A stretch of DNA of 64,000 nucleotides from VAZQ01 sp963721005 (GCA_963721005.1 CAVRHR010000007.1:992001-1056000); one strand, 5' to 3'; counted from the first letter of the stretch, positions 1-10,228 are shown. The notes: generated by a model not told the origin, from the letters alone. Numbers and translations: made by a program.

Positions 1-2
1 TC

Positions 3-3000
3 GAGGCCGACAGCGGGACGCTTGCCCTCCTCGGCGCAATCACGGGTTCAGGCCAATTCGTGATCGGCGCCGAAGCGCAGCTCGAGCTCGGTTCCGCGGC
101 AAGCGGAGCGGTCATCTTCGACGGCGCAAACGCTACGCTCAAGCTCGATGCGCCTGCGGGTTTCACCGGCGCCATCAACGGTTTTGCCCTTGGGGACGTG
201 ATTGATCTCGTCAACACGGTTGCCACCGGTGTCAGCTTCGACGGCACAGCCCTCACTGTGACGTTGAGCAGTGGCGCGACCCTTAACTACAATTTCAGCG
301 GCGCCGGCTTGGACCAGTTCAGCCTCGCGGGCGATGGCCACGCCGGCAGCGACATCATCGTCACTGGCGTCGACCAACCGCCAATCACGAGCGTCCCGGG
401 CGCACAGGCGATCTTTGCGAATGAGACAACGCCGATTTTCGGCGTCAGCATTGCCGATGCGGACGCGTTCAGCGCGAACGAATTCTTCACGGTCACCCTC
501 ACCGATACGATCGGGCGATTGTCGGTGCTTGGCGGCTTGGAGACCGGGCTCGACACCAACCACCTTACGATCTTCGGATCTCTCGACCTGGTGAATTTGG
601 AGCTCTCGACGCTGACCTACCGTGCTGGCACCCCGGGCAGCGACAGCATCGACATCGTTACCAAAGACGGCCGCGGTGGGTCCGACTCGCACTCGATCGG
701 CGTCACGGTCACGGCCTTCAACGCCCCCCCGGCAACGACGGTGCCGGGCCCTCAGACAATTTCGCCAAACGTGGTGTCGAAGATTTCCGGCGTCAGCGTG
801 GCCGATGCGGACGCGGTAAGCGCGGCCGAGACGATCACAGTCAAGCTCACCGACGAGGCGGGCGCGCTTGCGGTGAACTCAGGCGCGACCGACGGCGGCA
901 CGATCACGGGTGAAAACACGGCGGCGCTCACGATCTCGGGCACGCTCGGCCAAGTGAACGCCTACCTGGCGACGCTCACGGACACGAACGGCAGTGTCGG
1001 CGGCGACCCGATCACGGTGGTTACCGACGATGGGCGCGGCGCTTCCGACACGCGCACGATCGACGTCACCGTCATCGTGGCCGGTGACGCGCCGCCGATT
1101 ACGACTGTGCCGGGCGCTCAGACGGTCGTGCAGAGTGTCGAGACGAAGATTACCGGCGTCGGCGTGGCCGATGCGGACGCCGTGAGCGCGGCGGAAACAA
1201 TCACGGTCAAGCTCACCGATGGGACGGGCGCGCTTACGGTGAACCCGGGCGCGACCGGCGGCGGCACGATCACGGGCGGGGGCACGACAACGCTCACGAT
1301 CTCGGGCACGCTCGCCCAGATAAACGCCTACCTGGCGACGCTGACCGATTCCGACGGCAGCGTGGGCAACGACACCATCACGGTCGCAACCGATGACGGT
1401 CGAGGCGGCTCCGACGTGCACAAGATCGGCGTCACCGTCACGACCGGCAACGCGCCGCCGGTGACGACGGTGGCCGGCCCGCAGTTCTTTCAGCAAGGGG
1501 ATCGAGGGCCGATCCCCGTCAGCGTGGCGGATGCTGATGCGGGCAGTGCCGGCGAGACCATCACGGTAGCGCTCAGCGACACGTCTGGGCTCTTGTCGGC
1601 AGATGCGGGGGCCGGCGGCGGCGGAGGGACGATCACCGGCTCGGGGACGACCACGCTCACCATCTCGGGCACGCTCGCCCAGGTGAATGCCGACCTGTCG
1701 TCGCTCGACTACATCGCCAACGGCGTCGGAACCGACAGCATCGACGTTGCTACCAGCGATGGTCGAGGTGGCAGCAACGATCAGCAGATCGCCGTGAGCA
1801 TTAACGCGCCGCCGGTGACGACGGTCCCTGGAGCGCAGATCATCGATCTTAACGGCGGGTCAAACTTGACGCTTATTCCCAGCGTCAGCGTTGCCGACGC
1901 CGACGCCGTGAGCGCCAGCGAGACCATCACGGTATCGCTCTCCGATACGACTGGGCTTTTGTCGGTGGACAACGGGGCCGGAGGCGGCGGTACGATCACC
2001 GGGTCGGGGACGACCGGGCTCACGATCGAAGGCACACTTGCCCAGGTCAATGCCGACCTATCGACGCTTGCCTACGTCGCCAACGGCTTCGGTGCCGATA
2101 GCATCGAGGTTGTCACCAGCGACGGCCGGGGTGGTTCCAACTCGCCCACGATCGGCATCACCGTCACTGGCAGCAACGCTCCGCCGGTGACCACGGTGGC
2201 CGGTCCGCAGCTCTTTCAGCAGGGAGGTCAAGGTGCAATTCCCATCAGCGTGGCCGATGCCGATGCGGACAGCGCCGGGGAGACGATTGTAGTAGCGCTC
2301 TCCGACACGACTGGGCTGCTGTCGGCGAATGCGGGGGTTGGCGGCGGCGGCGGCGGAACGATCACTGGCTCAGGGACGACCAAGCTCACCATCTCGGGTA
2401 CGCTCGCCCAGGTGAATGCCGACCTGTCGACGCTCGATTACGCCGCCAACGGCGTCAGCGCCGACAGCATCGATGTTGCTACCAGCGATAGCCGGGGTGG
2501 CAGTGACGACCACCAGATCGCCGTGAGCATCAACGCAACGCCGACTACGAGCGTCCCAGGCACACTGACGATCTTTGCGAATGAGACAACGCCCGTTGTT
2601 TTTCCCAGTATCAGCATTGCCGATACGGACGCGTTCAGCGCCAACGAATTCTTCACGGTCACCCTCACCGACACAATCGGAAGCTTGTCGGTGCTGGGCG
2701 GCCTGGAGACCGGGCTCGACACCAACCACCTCACGATCTTCGGGTCGCTCACCTTGGTGAATTTGGAGCTTTCGACGCTGACCTACCTCGCCGGCACCAC
2801 GGGCAGTGACAGCATCGACATCGTTACCGGAGACGGCCGGGGTGGGTTCAACTCGCAGTCGATCGGCGTCACGGTCACGGCCCTCAATGCCCCCCCGGTG
2901 ACTACCGTGCCGGGTCCGGGTCTGCTGCGGTTTCTGCAAGGGAGTGTGGCCGAGCTCGCGGTCAGCGTTGCGGATGCGGATGCGCTGAGCGGAGGCGAGA

Positions 3001-5747
3001 CCATCACGGTGGTGCTCTCCGATACCAACGGCTTGTTTACGGCACGCAGCCAAGACACCCTAATCCCAGGCGGCGGCGGCACCGTCATCGGGTCCGACAC
3101 GACACAGCTCACGATCTCGGGCACGCTCGATCAGGTGAACGCCGACCTGTCGACGCTCGAATATGCCACCAACATCTTCGGAGCCGATCGCATCGATGTG
3201 GCCACCAGCGATGGCCGGGGCGGCAGCGACGACCATCAGATCGACGTCCTCGTCAACGCGGCGCCGGTAGTGACGGTGCCGGGTCCGCAACTTGTCCAGC
3301 ACGGCGCCACGATTGCGATTTCCGGAATCAGCTTCGCCGATGCGGACGCGGTGATCGCCGGCGAAACAATCACGGCCAGGATCACCGACACATCCGGGCT
3401 GGGGCTGTTGTCGGCGAAAACCGGGGCCACGGGCGGCGGGACGATCACCGGCTCGGGCACCACGCAGGTCATCATCGTGGGCACGCTCGATCAGGTCAAC
3501 GCCGACATCCAGACCTTGAGATTCCAGGGCAACACGGCCGGCCGCGACAACCTTGACGTCTTCGCCAGCGACGGCCACGACAGCGATGACCGCGACATCC
3601 CCGTCACGATCAACGCGCCGCCGGTAACCACCGTGCCGGGTGCGCAGACCATCCAGCAGAATGTGGCGACGAAGATTCCCGGCATCAGCGTCGCCGATGC
3701 GGACGCCATCAGCGGCCACGAGATAATTACCGTCGATCTCACCGACACAAGTGGCCTGCTAACGGCGACCGGTGTCGGGGTGAGCGGATCCGGCTCGAAG
3801 CATCTGATCATCACGGGTCTGCTTGGCACTGTGAATGCGGATCTGTCGACGCTGACCTATCTCCGCGCCAGCTTCGGCACCGAGAAGATCACCGTCACGA
3901 GCGATGACGGACGGGGCGGGGTGGACTCGCATTCGATCGGCATTGCGACCATTGTCCCCGGCAACGCCTCGCCGGTGACCGCGATCCCGGGTTCCCAATT
4001 CGTTCAGCAGAGCGCTGCAACCGCAATCTCCGGCATCAGGGTCAGCGATGCAGACGCCGCGAGCGCGGGGGAGACGATTACGGTCACGCTCACCGATAAC
4101 CTGGGTGCGCTTACGGCGAACAAGCTCGTCCGTCTCGGCGGCGGCACCATCACCGGATCCGGCACGAAGACGTTGACGATCGTGGGCAACCTCGCCCAGG
4201 TAAACGCCGATCTGACGACGCTGACATATCTCGCCAGCGACTTTGGGAACGACAGCATCGATGTCTTCGCCAACGACGGCAGGGGCGGCAGCGACGATCA
4301 CCACATCGCCGTGAACGTCAATGCGCCACCGGTGTTGACCGTCCCTGGCCCGCAGCTGGTTCAGATCGCGGGGCGAATCTCCGGGATCAGTGTCGCAGAC
4401 GCCGACGCGGTCGACGCCGGTGAGCACATCGAGGTGGTGCTTGGCTCGGTTTTTGGTTCCTTGTCGGCAAGCGCAAACATTCCGTCCGGCGCGGGCGGGG
4501 GCTTGATTACCGGTTCAAACACGCACTCGCTCACGATTTTCGGCACGCTCGCCCAGGTAAATGCCGACCTATCGACACTGACCTACCGCGAGGACAATTT
4601 TCCGCTCGCCCTCGGCGTCGATCTTATCTCCGTATCAACCTTCGACAATCGGGGCGGCCGCTACGACGCGCCGTCAATCTTCGTGACCGTCAATACGCCG
4701 CCGGTGACGGTGATAACCGGCACCGGGGTCCTGACGGTCCAGCAGTTTAGCCAAATGCTGCTTTCCCCAAATCCGTCAGATCCGTTCAATTCCTTGATTA
4801 CAGTCGCCAATCAGACCCTCAACAACCCCGCCGAGGAAAATGAAACGATTACGGTCACGCTCACCGATTCGAGTGGCATCTTGTTCGCGAGCCAGAGTGC
4901 TGTGCACGGCGGAGGCTCGGTCGATGGGTCAGGAACAAACAGCCTCACGATCATCGGCACGCTGACCCAGGTGAACGCCGACCTCACGACACTTGCTTAC
5001 TTCAGCCTCGGATTCGGGACTGACAGCATCGATGTCGCCACCAGCGACGGCCGCGGCGGCAGTGACGATCACCATATCGCCGTCGACATCAATGCGGGGC
5101 CGGTGGCGACGGTGCCGGGCGCCCAGTCGGTCCTGCAGGGAGTGCGGACCCCGATCTTGAGCGTCAGCGTTGCCGATGCAGACGCTGTGAGCGCCAACGA
5201 GACGATTACGGTCACGCTCGCCGACACTGCAGGCACGCTCTCGGCCAACAAGGGCAGCGCGGGCGGTGGCGGCACGATCAAGGGGTCCGGAACGAAAACG
5301 CTCTCAATCAAGGGCACGCTCGGCCAGGTGAACGCCGATCTGTCGACGCTGAGCTACCTCGACAACGGCTTCGGGACCAACAGCATCGACGTGTCCGCGA
5401 GCGACGGCAGGGGCGGCATAAACAATCACAATAATGTTGTCGTCACCGTCAACGCACCGCCAGTGACGACGGTCCCCGGTAGGCAGGCAGCCCAACAGAA
5501 CTCGCTGAGGGGGATCTCCGGCATCACGGTGATTGATGCGGACGCCGTCAGCGCCGACGAAATCGTTACGATCACGATCCAGGACATCGGCGGCTTGGGG
5601 ACGCTATCCGCGACCGACATCGCCCGAGCCGGTGGCGGCACGATCACCGGCGCGGGAACCACCCGAACTCAGCATCGCGGGCACCCTGGCCCAGGTGAAC
5701 GACAACCTCACGACGCTTGCGTACCTCAGCCCCGGATTCGGGACTGA
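3..5747 (+). CDS. Giant extracellular repeat protein, main segment (5' end outside window)
   Basis: The frame is open from the window edge, so the start lies upstream; the GTG at 60 is internal. About 15 modules of 105-125 residues follow one another. Each opens with a linker like NAPPVTTVPG, then a VADADAVSA turn, an ETITVTLTD strand, a GGGTITGSGT turn, TLAQVNADLSTL and DGRGGSD. This is a cadherin/Ig-like beta-sandwich array typical of large secreted or surface adhesins; adhesion or biofilm function is inference. The first ~100 residues (60-370) are a different module, related to the C-terminal one near 8000-8340. I see no RTX GGxGxD nonapeptides. The frame runs into an early stop at 5747 because of one extra C at 5662-5664; the natural continuation is in the next frame. 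Confidence 0.85.
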   Translation, partial: EADSGTLALLGAITGSGQFVIGAEAQLELGSAASGAVIFDGANATLKLDAPAGFTGAINGFALGDVIDLVNTVATGVSFDGTALTVTLSSGATLNYNFSGAGLDQFSLAGDGHAGSDIIVTGVDQPPITSVPGAQAIFANETTPIFGVSIADADAFSANEFFTVTLTDTIGRLSVLGGLETGLDTNHLTIFGSLDLVNLELSTLTYRAGTPGSDSIDIVTKDGRGGSDSHSIGVTVTAFNAPPATTVPGPQTISPNVVSKISGVSVADADAVSAAETITVKLTDEAGALAVNSGATDGGTITGENTAALTISGTLGQVNAYLATLTDTNGSVGGDPITVVTDDGRGASDTRTIDVTVIVAGDAPPITTVPGAQTVVQSVETKITGVGVADADAVSAAETITVKLTDGTGALTVNPGATGGGTITGGGTTTLTISGTLAQINAYLATLTDSDGSVGNDTITVATDDGRGGSDVHKIGVTVTTGNAPPVTTVAGPQFFQQGDRGPIPVSVADADAGSAGETITVALSDTSGLLSADAGAGGGGGTITGSGTTTLTISGTLAQVNADLSSLDYIANGVGTDSIDVATSDGRGGSNDQQIAVSINAPPVTTVPGAQIIDLNGGSNLTLIPSVSVADADAVSASETITVSLSDTTGLLSVDNGAGGGGTITGSGTTGLTIEGTLAQVNADLSTLAYVANGFGADSIEVVTSDGRGGSNSPTIGITVTGSNAPPVTTVAGPQLFQQGGQGAIPISVADADADSAGETIVVALSDTTGLLSANAGVGGGGGGTITGSGTTKLTISGTLAQVNADLSTLDYAANGVSADSIDVATSDSRGGSDDHQIAVSINATPTTSVPGTLTIFANETTPVVFPSISIADTDAFSANEFFTVTLTDTIGSLSVLGGLETGLDTNHLTIFGSLTLVNLELSTLTYLAGTTGSDSIDIVTGDGRGGFNSQSIGVTVTALNAPPVTTVPGPGLLRFLQGSVAELAVSVADADALSGGETITVVLSDTNGLFTARSQDTLIPGGGGTVIGSDTTQLTISGTLDQVNADLSTLEYATNIFGADRIDVATSDGRGGSDDHQIDVLVNAAPVVTVPGPQLVQHGATIAISGISFADADAVIAGETITARITDTSGLGLLSAKTGATGGGTITGSGTTQVIIVGTLDQVNADIQTLRFQGNTAGRDNLDVFASDGHDSDDRDIPVTINAPPVTTVPGAQTIQQNVATKIPGISVADADAISGHEIITVDLTDTSGLLTATGVGVSGSGSKHLIITGLLGTVNADLSTLTYLRASFGTEKITVTSDDGRGGVDSHSIGIATIVPGNASPVTAIPGSQFVQQSAATAISGIRVSDADAASAGETITVTLTDNLGALTANKLVRLGGGTITGSGTKTLTIVGNLAQVNADLTTLTYLASDFGNDSIDVFANDGRGGSDDHHIAVNVNAPPVLTVPGPQLVQIAGRISGISVADADAVDAGEHIEVVLGSVFGSLSASANIPSGAGGGLITGSNTHSLTIFGTLAQVNADLSTLTYREDNFPLALGVDLISVSTFDNRGGRYDAPSIFVTVNTPPVTVITGTGVLTVQQFSQMLLSPNPSDPFNSLITVANQTLNNPAEENETITVTLTDSSGILFASQSAVHGGGSVDGSGTNSLTIIGTLTQVNADLTTLAYFSLGFGTDSIDVATSDGRGGSDDHHIAVDINAGPVATVPGAQSVLQGVRTPILSVSVADADAVSANETITVTLADTAGTLSANKGSAGGGGTIKGSGTKTLSIKGTLGQVNADLSTLSYLDNGFGTNSIDVSASDGRGGINNHNNVVVTVNAPPVTTVPGRQAAQQNSLRGISGITVIDADAVSADEIVTITIQDIGGLGTLSATDIARAGGGTITGAGTTRTQHRGHPGPGERQPHDACVPQPRIRD

Positions 5748-6875
5748 CAGCATCGACGTGACCACCACCGACGGCCGCGGCGGCGCTGACGACCATTTAA
5801 TAATCATCGACGTCAACGCGCCGCCGGTGATAACGGCGCTCGACGCGTTGACGGTGCAATCGGGGGTCCAAACGATCGTCTCAAGGGGTGTCCCAGGGGT
5901 ATTTATTGAGGACGCGGATAGCGCCAACGAGACCTTTACGATCTCACTTACCGCCACAAACGGGGTGCTGTTCGCCCACAGCAGGAGCTCCATCGGCAGC
6001 AACCACATCACCGGTTCAGGCACGGGACAACTCACCATCAGCGGTCAGATCAACAACGTGAACGGCGATCTGGCGACGCTGAGCTACCTCGACAACGGCT
6101 TCGGGACCAACAGCATCGACGTGTCCGCGAGCGACGGCAGGGGCGGTGTCGATCATCGAAATATCGTGGTCGCCGTCAACGCACCGCCAGTGACGACGGT
6201 CCCCGGTAGGCAGGCAGCCCAACAGAACTCGCTGAGGGGGATCTCCGGCATCACGGTGATTGATGCGGACGCCGTCAGCGCCGACGAAATCGTTACGATC
6301 ACGATCCAGGACATCGGCGGCTTGGGGACGCTATCCGCGACCGACATCGCCCGAGCCGGTGGCGGCACGATCACCGGCGCGGGAACCACCCGAACTCAGC
6401 ATCGCGGGCACCCTGGCCCAGGTGAACGACAACCTCACGACGCTTGCGTACCTCAGCCCCGGATTCGGGACTGACAGCATCGACGTGACCACCACCGACG
6501 GCCGCGGCGGCGCTGACGACCATTTAATAATCATCGACGTCAACGCGCCGCCGGTGATAACGGCGCTCGACGCGTTGACGGTGCAATCGGGGGTCCAAAC
6601 GATCGTCTCAAGGGGTGTCCCAGGGGTATTTATTGAGGACGCGGATAGCGCCAACGAGACCTTTACGATCTCACTTACCGCCACAAACGGGGTGCTGTTC
6701 GCCCACAGCAGGAGCTCCATCGGCAGCAACCACATCACCGGTTCAGGCACGGGACAACTCACCATCAGCGGTCAGATCAACAACGTGAACGGCGATCTGG
6801 CGACGCTGAGCTACCTCGACAACGGCTTCGGGACCAACAGCATCGACGTGTCCGCGAGCGACGGCAGGGGCGGTG
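5446..6875 (+). repeat. Near-identical tandem repeat, period 727 bp
   Basis: Sequence from about 5446 to 6148 recurs at 6173-6875 with an offset of 727 bp and no difference that I found by eye, apart from the flanks. 727 is 242 codons plus one base; the extra base is the C in the shared ACCACCC. The flanking module copies differ (for example around 5427-5445 against 6147-6172), which marks the edges of the recent duplication. Confidence 0.9.
5665..6474 (+). pseudogene. Giant repeat protein, middle segment after first frameshift
   Basis: Past the CCC at 5662-5664 the module sequence resumes in the +1 frame (ELSIAGTLAQVN). It runs through one full module that begins near 5815 and most of another that begins near 6178. 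It then hits the same one-base insertion at 6389-6391 and stops at 6474. No start codon or ribosome site suits independent translation. The segment only makes sense as part of the long protein, either in a broken gene, by frameshifting, or because the C is a sequence error. Confidence 0.75.
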
Positions 6876-8380
6876 TTGATGAGCGAAATATCGTCGTCAC
6901 CGTCAACGCGCCGCCAGTAACGACGATCCCTGGTCCGCGGCGCGGTCAACAGAACGTGCTGCGCGCTCAGCAGAACGTGGTGATGGCGATCTCCGGCGTC
7001 ACGGTGACCGATGCGGATGCCGTCAGCGCCGGCGAAACGATCACGCTCACGCTGCAAGACATCGGAGGGGCGGGCGCGCTGTCGGCCAACCAGACCGTTC
7101 CGGGCGGCGGCACGATCACCGGTGCGGGGACGACCGAGCTCACCATCGCGGGCACGCTCGCCCAGGTGAACGCCGATTTGTCCACGCTCACCTATCTCGA
7201 CAACGGCTTCGGGACCGACAGCATCGACGTGACCACCACCGACAGCCGCGGCGGCGCTGACGCTCATGGTATCGACGTCTTCGTCAACGCGCCGCCGGTA
7301 ACGACCATACCGGACGGCCAGACCGTGCAATCAGGCGTAACAACCGCGATCCACGGCGTATTCGTTTCAGACGCGGACAACCCCAACGAGACGCTTACGG
7401 TCACGCTCACTGACGTGGCGGGTGTACTCTTGGCCAGCACGAGCGGCTCTGGCGGTGGCGGCACGATTAAGGGATCCGGCACGAAGACACTCTCGATCAA
7501 GGGTACACTCGATCAGGTGAACGCCGATCTGTCGACGCTGAGCTACCTCGACAATGGCTCCGGGACCGACAGCATTGACGTGGCTACCAGCGACGGAAGG
7601 GGCGGCAGCGACGATCATCAGATCACTGTAAGCACGGTAGCCGCTGTGATTCGCGTCGCGGCTTTGCCAGGCAGCGGTGAAGTAACCACCGGGCATAATG
7701 TTAGAATTACCCTCGATATGAGCGAACCTGTGAGCGTCGGCGCAGCGCCGATTCTGCTGCTCAACGATGGCGCCACGGCAAGCTTCGATACGGTGCACTC
7801 CAGCGCGACCGCGTTGATCTTCGAGTCCGACGTTGCTGCAGCGCAAATGACGACGGATCTAGTGATCAGCGGCATTCAATTGTCTGCGCCTACTTCGATC
7901 CAAGGCGTTGCTGGAACAAACGCCGATCTGTCCGGCGCAGGTGTCGATCTCGGCTTGCGGATCAACACCGTGGGCACAGGGAACCCCGGACCGAGCGGCG
8001 GCAATTTCGGCATCAGCGGCAATCAAGAGCTTGAGCTGTTCGGGGACTCGTCCGCGAGCATCAGCTTTGCTCTCGGCAGTATACTCAAACTCGACGCGTC
8101 CGCCCATTTTACTGGTCAGGTCTCCGGGTTTGCAAATCCTGACCTCATCGACCTTTCCGATATCAGCTTTGGCGCCCACACAACGCTCGGCTTTTCGGCA
8201 AACGGCGACAATACCGGCGGCGCGCTCAACGTGAGCGATGGCACCCACATCGCCAATGTCACCCTCCTTGGCCAATACATGGCCTCGCAATTCGCAATGT
8301 CGAGCGACGATCATGGCGGAACGCTCGTCACCGACCTCCCGCCCGGTCAGCAGCAATTCCTTGCCCCGCCGAAAGCCTGA
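6392..8380 (+). CDS. Giant repeat protein, C-terminal segment after second frameshift
   Basis: This third frame continues the array after the CCC at 6389-6391. Modules begin near 6542, 6906 and 7287. A different domain follows at about 7640-7960 (strand pattern with GEVTTGHNVRITLDM and PILLLNDGATASF), as seen in large rhizobial beta-strand repeat proteins. The last ~120 residues (7980-8377) contain SILKLDASAHFTGQVSGF and DLIDLSDISFG, a module that also occurs at the N-terminal edge of the visible protein. The C-terminus is hydrophilic with no barrel or LPXTG signal, so type I secretion is a guess. If both extra bases are removed, the visible gene is one open frame of about 2790 codons. Confidence 0.75.
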   Translation, partial: ELSIAGTLAQVNDNLTTLAYLSPGFGTDSIDVTTTDGRGGADDHLIIIDVNAPPVITALDALTVQSGVQTIVSRGVPGVFIEDADSANETFTISLTATNGVLFAHSRSSIGSNHITGSGTGQLTISGQINNVNGDLATLSYLDNGFGTNSIDVSASDGRGGVDERNIVVTVNAPPVTTIPGPRRGQQNVLRAQQNVVMAISGVTVTDADAVSAGETITLTLQDIGGAGALSANQTVPGGGTITGAGTTELTIAGTLAQVNADLSTLTYLDNGFGTDSIDVTTTDSRGGADAHGIDVFVNAPPVTTIPDGQTVQSGVTTAIHGVFVSDADNPNETLTVTLTDVAGVLLASTSGSGGGGTIKGSGTKTLSIKGTLDQVNADLSTLSYLDNGSGTDSIDVATSDGRGGSDDHQITVSTVAAVIRVAALPGSGEVTTGHNVRITLDMSEPVSVGAAPILLLNDGATASFDTVHSSATALIFESDVAAAQMTTDLVISGIQLSAPTSIQGVAGTNADLSGAGVDLGLRINTVGTGNPGPSGGNFGISGNQELELFGDSSASISFALGSILKLDASAHFTGQVSGFANPDLIDLSDISFGAHTTLGFSANGDNTGGALNVSDGTHIANVTLLGQYMASQFAMSSDDHGGTLVTDLPPGQQQFLAPPKA

Positions 8381-8573
8381 GTCGGCATCGCAACTGCGTG
8401 CGACGGAGGGGCAGTCGCCGACGCTATTGACGCGAGAGGTTCGTTAAACAATCAGCTGGGTGAGACTGGGATTCGTCGAAGGGCGTAAGGCGCTCGGCGC
8501 TCGGCATCATCATGCCTCGGCATCGCGGATGTTGCTGATATCGAACCCTGATCAAAATAACTGGATTGGATTC

Positions 8574-8601
8574 GGAGAGACCGCCGTGAGGCGGTCTCTC
8601 C
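8574..8601 (+). terminator. Perfect 12-bp hairpin downstream of the giant gene
   Basis: GGAGAGACCGCC is followed by a GTGA loop and its exact complement, then CTTTGGG. It lies about 190 bp after the stop at 8380. The T run is short, so this is a probable rather than classical intrinsic terminator. Confidence 0.5.
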
Positions 8602-8640
8602 TTTGGGCCTATGTTGCAGTGCAAGAGCCTCCTCCTGGCC

Positions 8641-8695
8641 CAGGCCGTGTAAAAACGCGGATTGTTGGCAGCCTGCTTGCGTGCACGCTGATCCG
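8641..8695 (+). repeat. Solo end of an IS1182-type element
   Basis: The segment starts CAGGCCGTGTAAAAACGC and matches the left terminus of the complete element at 38166 for about 55 bp, then similarity stops. GGCC directly precedes it, as at 38162-38165. No transposase and no second end follow nearby, so it is a relic of a deleted copy. Confidence 0.75.
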
Positions 8696-8851
8696 GCCGT
8701 GCAGCGATCAGTTTGATTTCGGCTTCCACTCGTGCGCGAGCTTCTGCGCCTCGGCGATCTGCGCTGCGGTTCCCGCAGGAATTTGCGCTACCGGCAAGCA
8801 AGAAACACGAGAGTTGCATAGTGATGAGCGGGCCAAAAGCCACACTCATCA

Positions 8852-8966
8852 CGGCGTCAACCGTCGCGCTGGGGTGGCAAAGCCCGGTGGTGCAGTAGAC
8901 CAGCAATTGTCGGACCCCGGGCGCACGGATATCGCCGAGCGTGACCGGCGGGCGGTGATGATCCAT
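8852..8966 (-). pseudogene. Remnant of a small protein paralogous to 35714-36019
   Basis: Read on the minus strand, about 38 residues (PPVTLGDIRAPGVRQLLVYC, then a CHPSATVDA stretch) match the core of the protein encoded at 35714-36019 (PPVTLGHIRSHGVRRLLVYC). The cysteine-rich C-terminal half is missing and the frame runs on into unrelated sequence containing the IS end at 8641. The rest of 8381-9258 shows no further gene that I can support. Confidence 0.5.
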
Positions 8967-9258
8967 TTGGGGCTGATGGCTATTCTGATCGCTTGCGTCA
9001 TCTGGTTGCTCAAAGCCCCCAAGGGGTGGACCAACACCCACGGTTGGGTCGCGTAGACCGCCACTTTCCGCCTCGGCTTCCTCACGAAGGCCGCACAAGG
9101 ATTTATATGAGAGCAAGAAGTCCCGACATTGATCGGTCGACACGCTCCGCGGCTATGTCCGGGATGCGGACATTTTCAAGGACCACACGGGTGCGGGACC
9201 ACAATAATTGCTACTATAATTGCATGGCACGGCTTATGGCGGAGAATTGAAATATTGG

Positions 9259-9687
9259 CTAGCAATTTTTCACGCTGAAAATCGTTCCATCTTCCAGAAA
9301 TCGTACTACCGGGCACTCATGAATGTCAGAACTCGTGACAGCCGGGTGCCCTTTCCGCATCACCTTCACGTCCCTTGTCATTTCAAGGCATACGAGCCAT
9401 TCGACATAACCCGGTATATATTCCTTTGGTTGAATACACTGAGCTCTGTCGGGCGCCGGGTAGGTTGCCCAGTTCTTCTGAAGCTCATCACGAGCTTCTT
9501 TCTCGTCGTCCATACATGCCATGAAGACGTCAGCAGCGACGCTAACCTCGGCCGCCACCGCCTGTGCAGATGCGTGACGGGCATATTCGATGTTAAGCGT
9601 AGGAGTCCCACCATCCTTTGCGAACGCCGTCGCAGCCAGAGCGAGGAAAACGATCGCCGATATCGCCAACTCCGGTTTGTTAATCAC
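9259..9687 (-). CDS. Small secreted protein of unknown function
   Basis: The 142-residue product opens with a charged N-terminus and a hydrophobic stretch (AISAIVFLALAATAFA) that reads as a Sec signal peptide with cleavage after AFA. The mature part is hydrophilic and carries four or five cysteines (MACMDD, AQCIQP, LVCLEM, IHECPV, KNC at the end), suggesting disulphides in the periplasm. The start is a GTG at 9687 with GAGG about 10 bases upstream. I do not recognise a named domain. Neighbours are unrelated, and 9688-10228 holds no supported gene. Confidence 0.65.
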   Translation of the reverse strand: MINKPELAISAIVFLALAATAFAKDGGTPTLNIEYARHASAQAVAAEVSVAADVFMACMDDEKEARDELQKNWATYPAPDRAQCIQPKEYIPGYVEWLVCLEMTRDVKVMRKGHPAVTSSDIHECPVVRFLEDGTIFSVKNC

Positions 9688-10228
9688 GGAAACCTAACCT
9701 CGTTGCCGCAGGATTGAGCCATCGAAGTATGTCATGGATCAAGTCGTTTCGCTATAGACCTTTGGCACATTGTCAGGAGGCTATACCCACGACAGTTCCA
9801 GCCAGCGCTCCATTTCGCGCTGATGGCGCAGATCGAACGCTTCACGCGGGAACTCAGCATGCCACCTGGCGACTGTAGGATCACAGGCGGAACATAATGG
9901 TTCAGTTTCCCGAAGGCGGGCTGACCAATAGTGGACAACGCGCCGTGTCCTCGGCGCAACCGCATTTGCGGCACTGAAAGAGCGGCATAATCCTTATCCC
10001 CTTACTGTGCTGCCGGCACCCAGACCTCGTATCGTCTGGCTGAAATCGGTTCGATGCGGTATTCCGCGACCTCTTAGACGCGCTTTGCAATACCATTCGC
10101 ACGGGGGAGTTATCTCGGCTTCGGGCGGGGTTGTTGTTGGTGCCTTGGTATAATCGAGAATCCGTCACACTTCTGCCGACCTCGCCTCCTGAATTATCGA
10201 CATAGGTATTCAGTGACGGGGTGGGATC
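9688..10228. other. Gene-poor spacer upstream of the ChvI-like gene
   Basis: Open frames here are short, overlap one another on the minus strand, lack ribosome sites and resemble no family I know. The promoter of the regulator at 10229 should lie in the last 100-200 bases, but I cannot point to a convincing -35/-10 pair. Confidence 0.4.

Noticed and set aside
48..7846. Many minus-strand frames of 60-230 codons across the giant gene
   Set aside because: They repeat with the module period and are mirror translations of GC-rich repeats.
1..8380. RTX toxin or autotransporter for the giant protein
   Set aside because: No GGxGxD nonapeptides and no C-terminal beta-barrel in the visible part.
8460..9056. 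198-codon plus-strand frame over the IS end
   Set aside because: It crosses the IS terminus and the antisense relic of a small gene; no ribosome site and no family.
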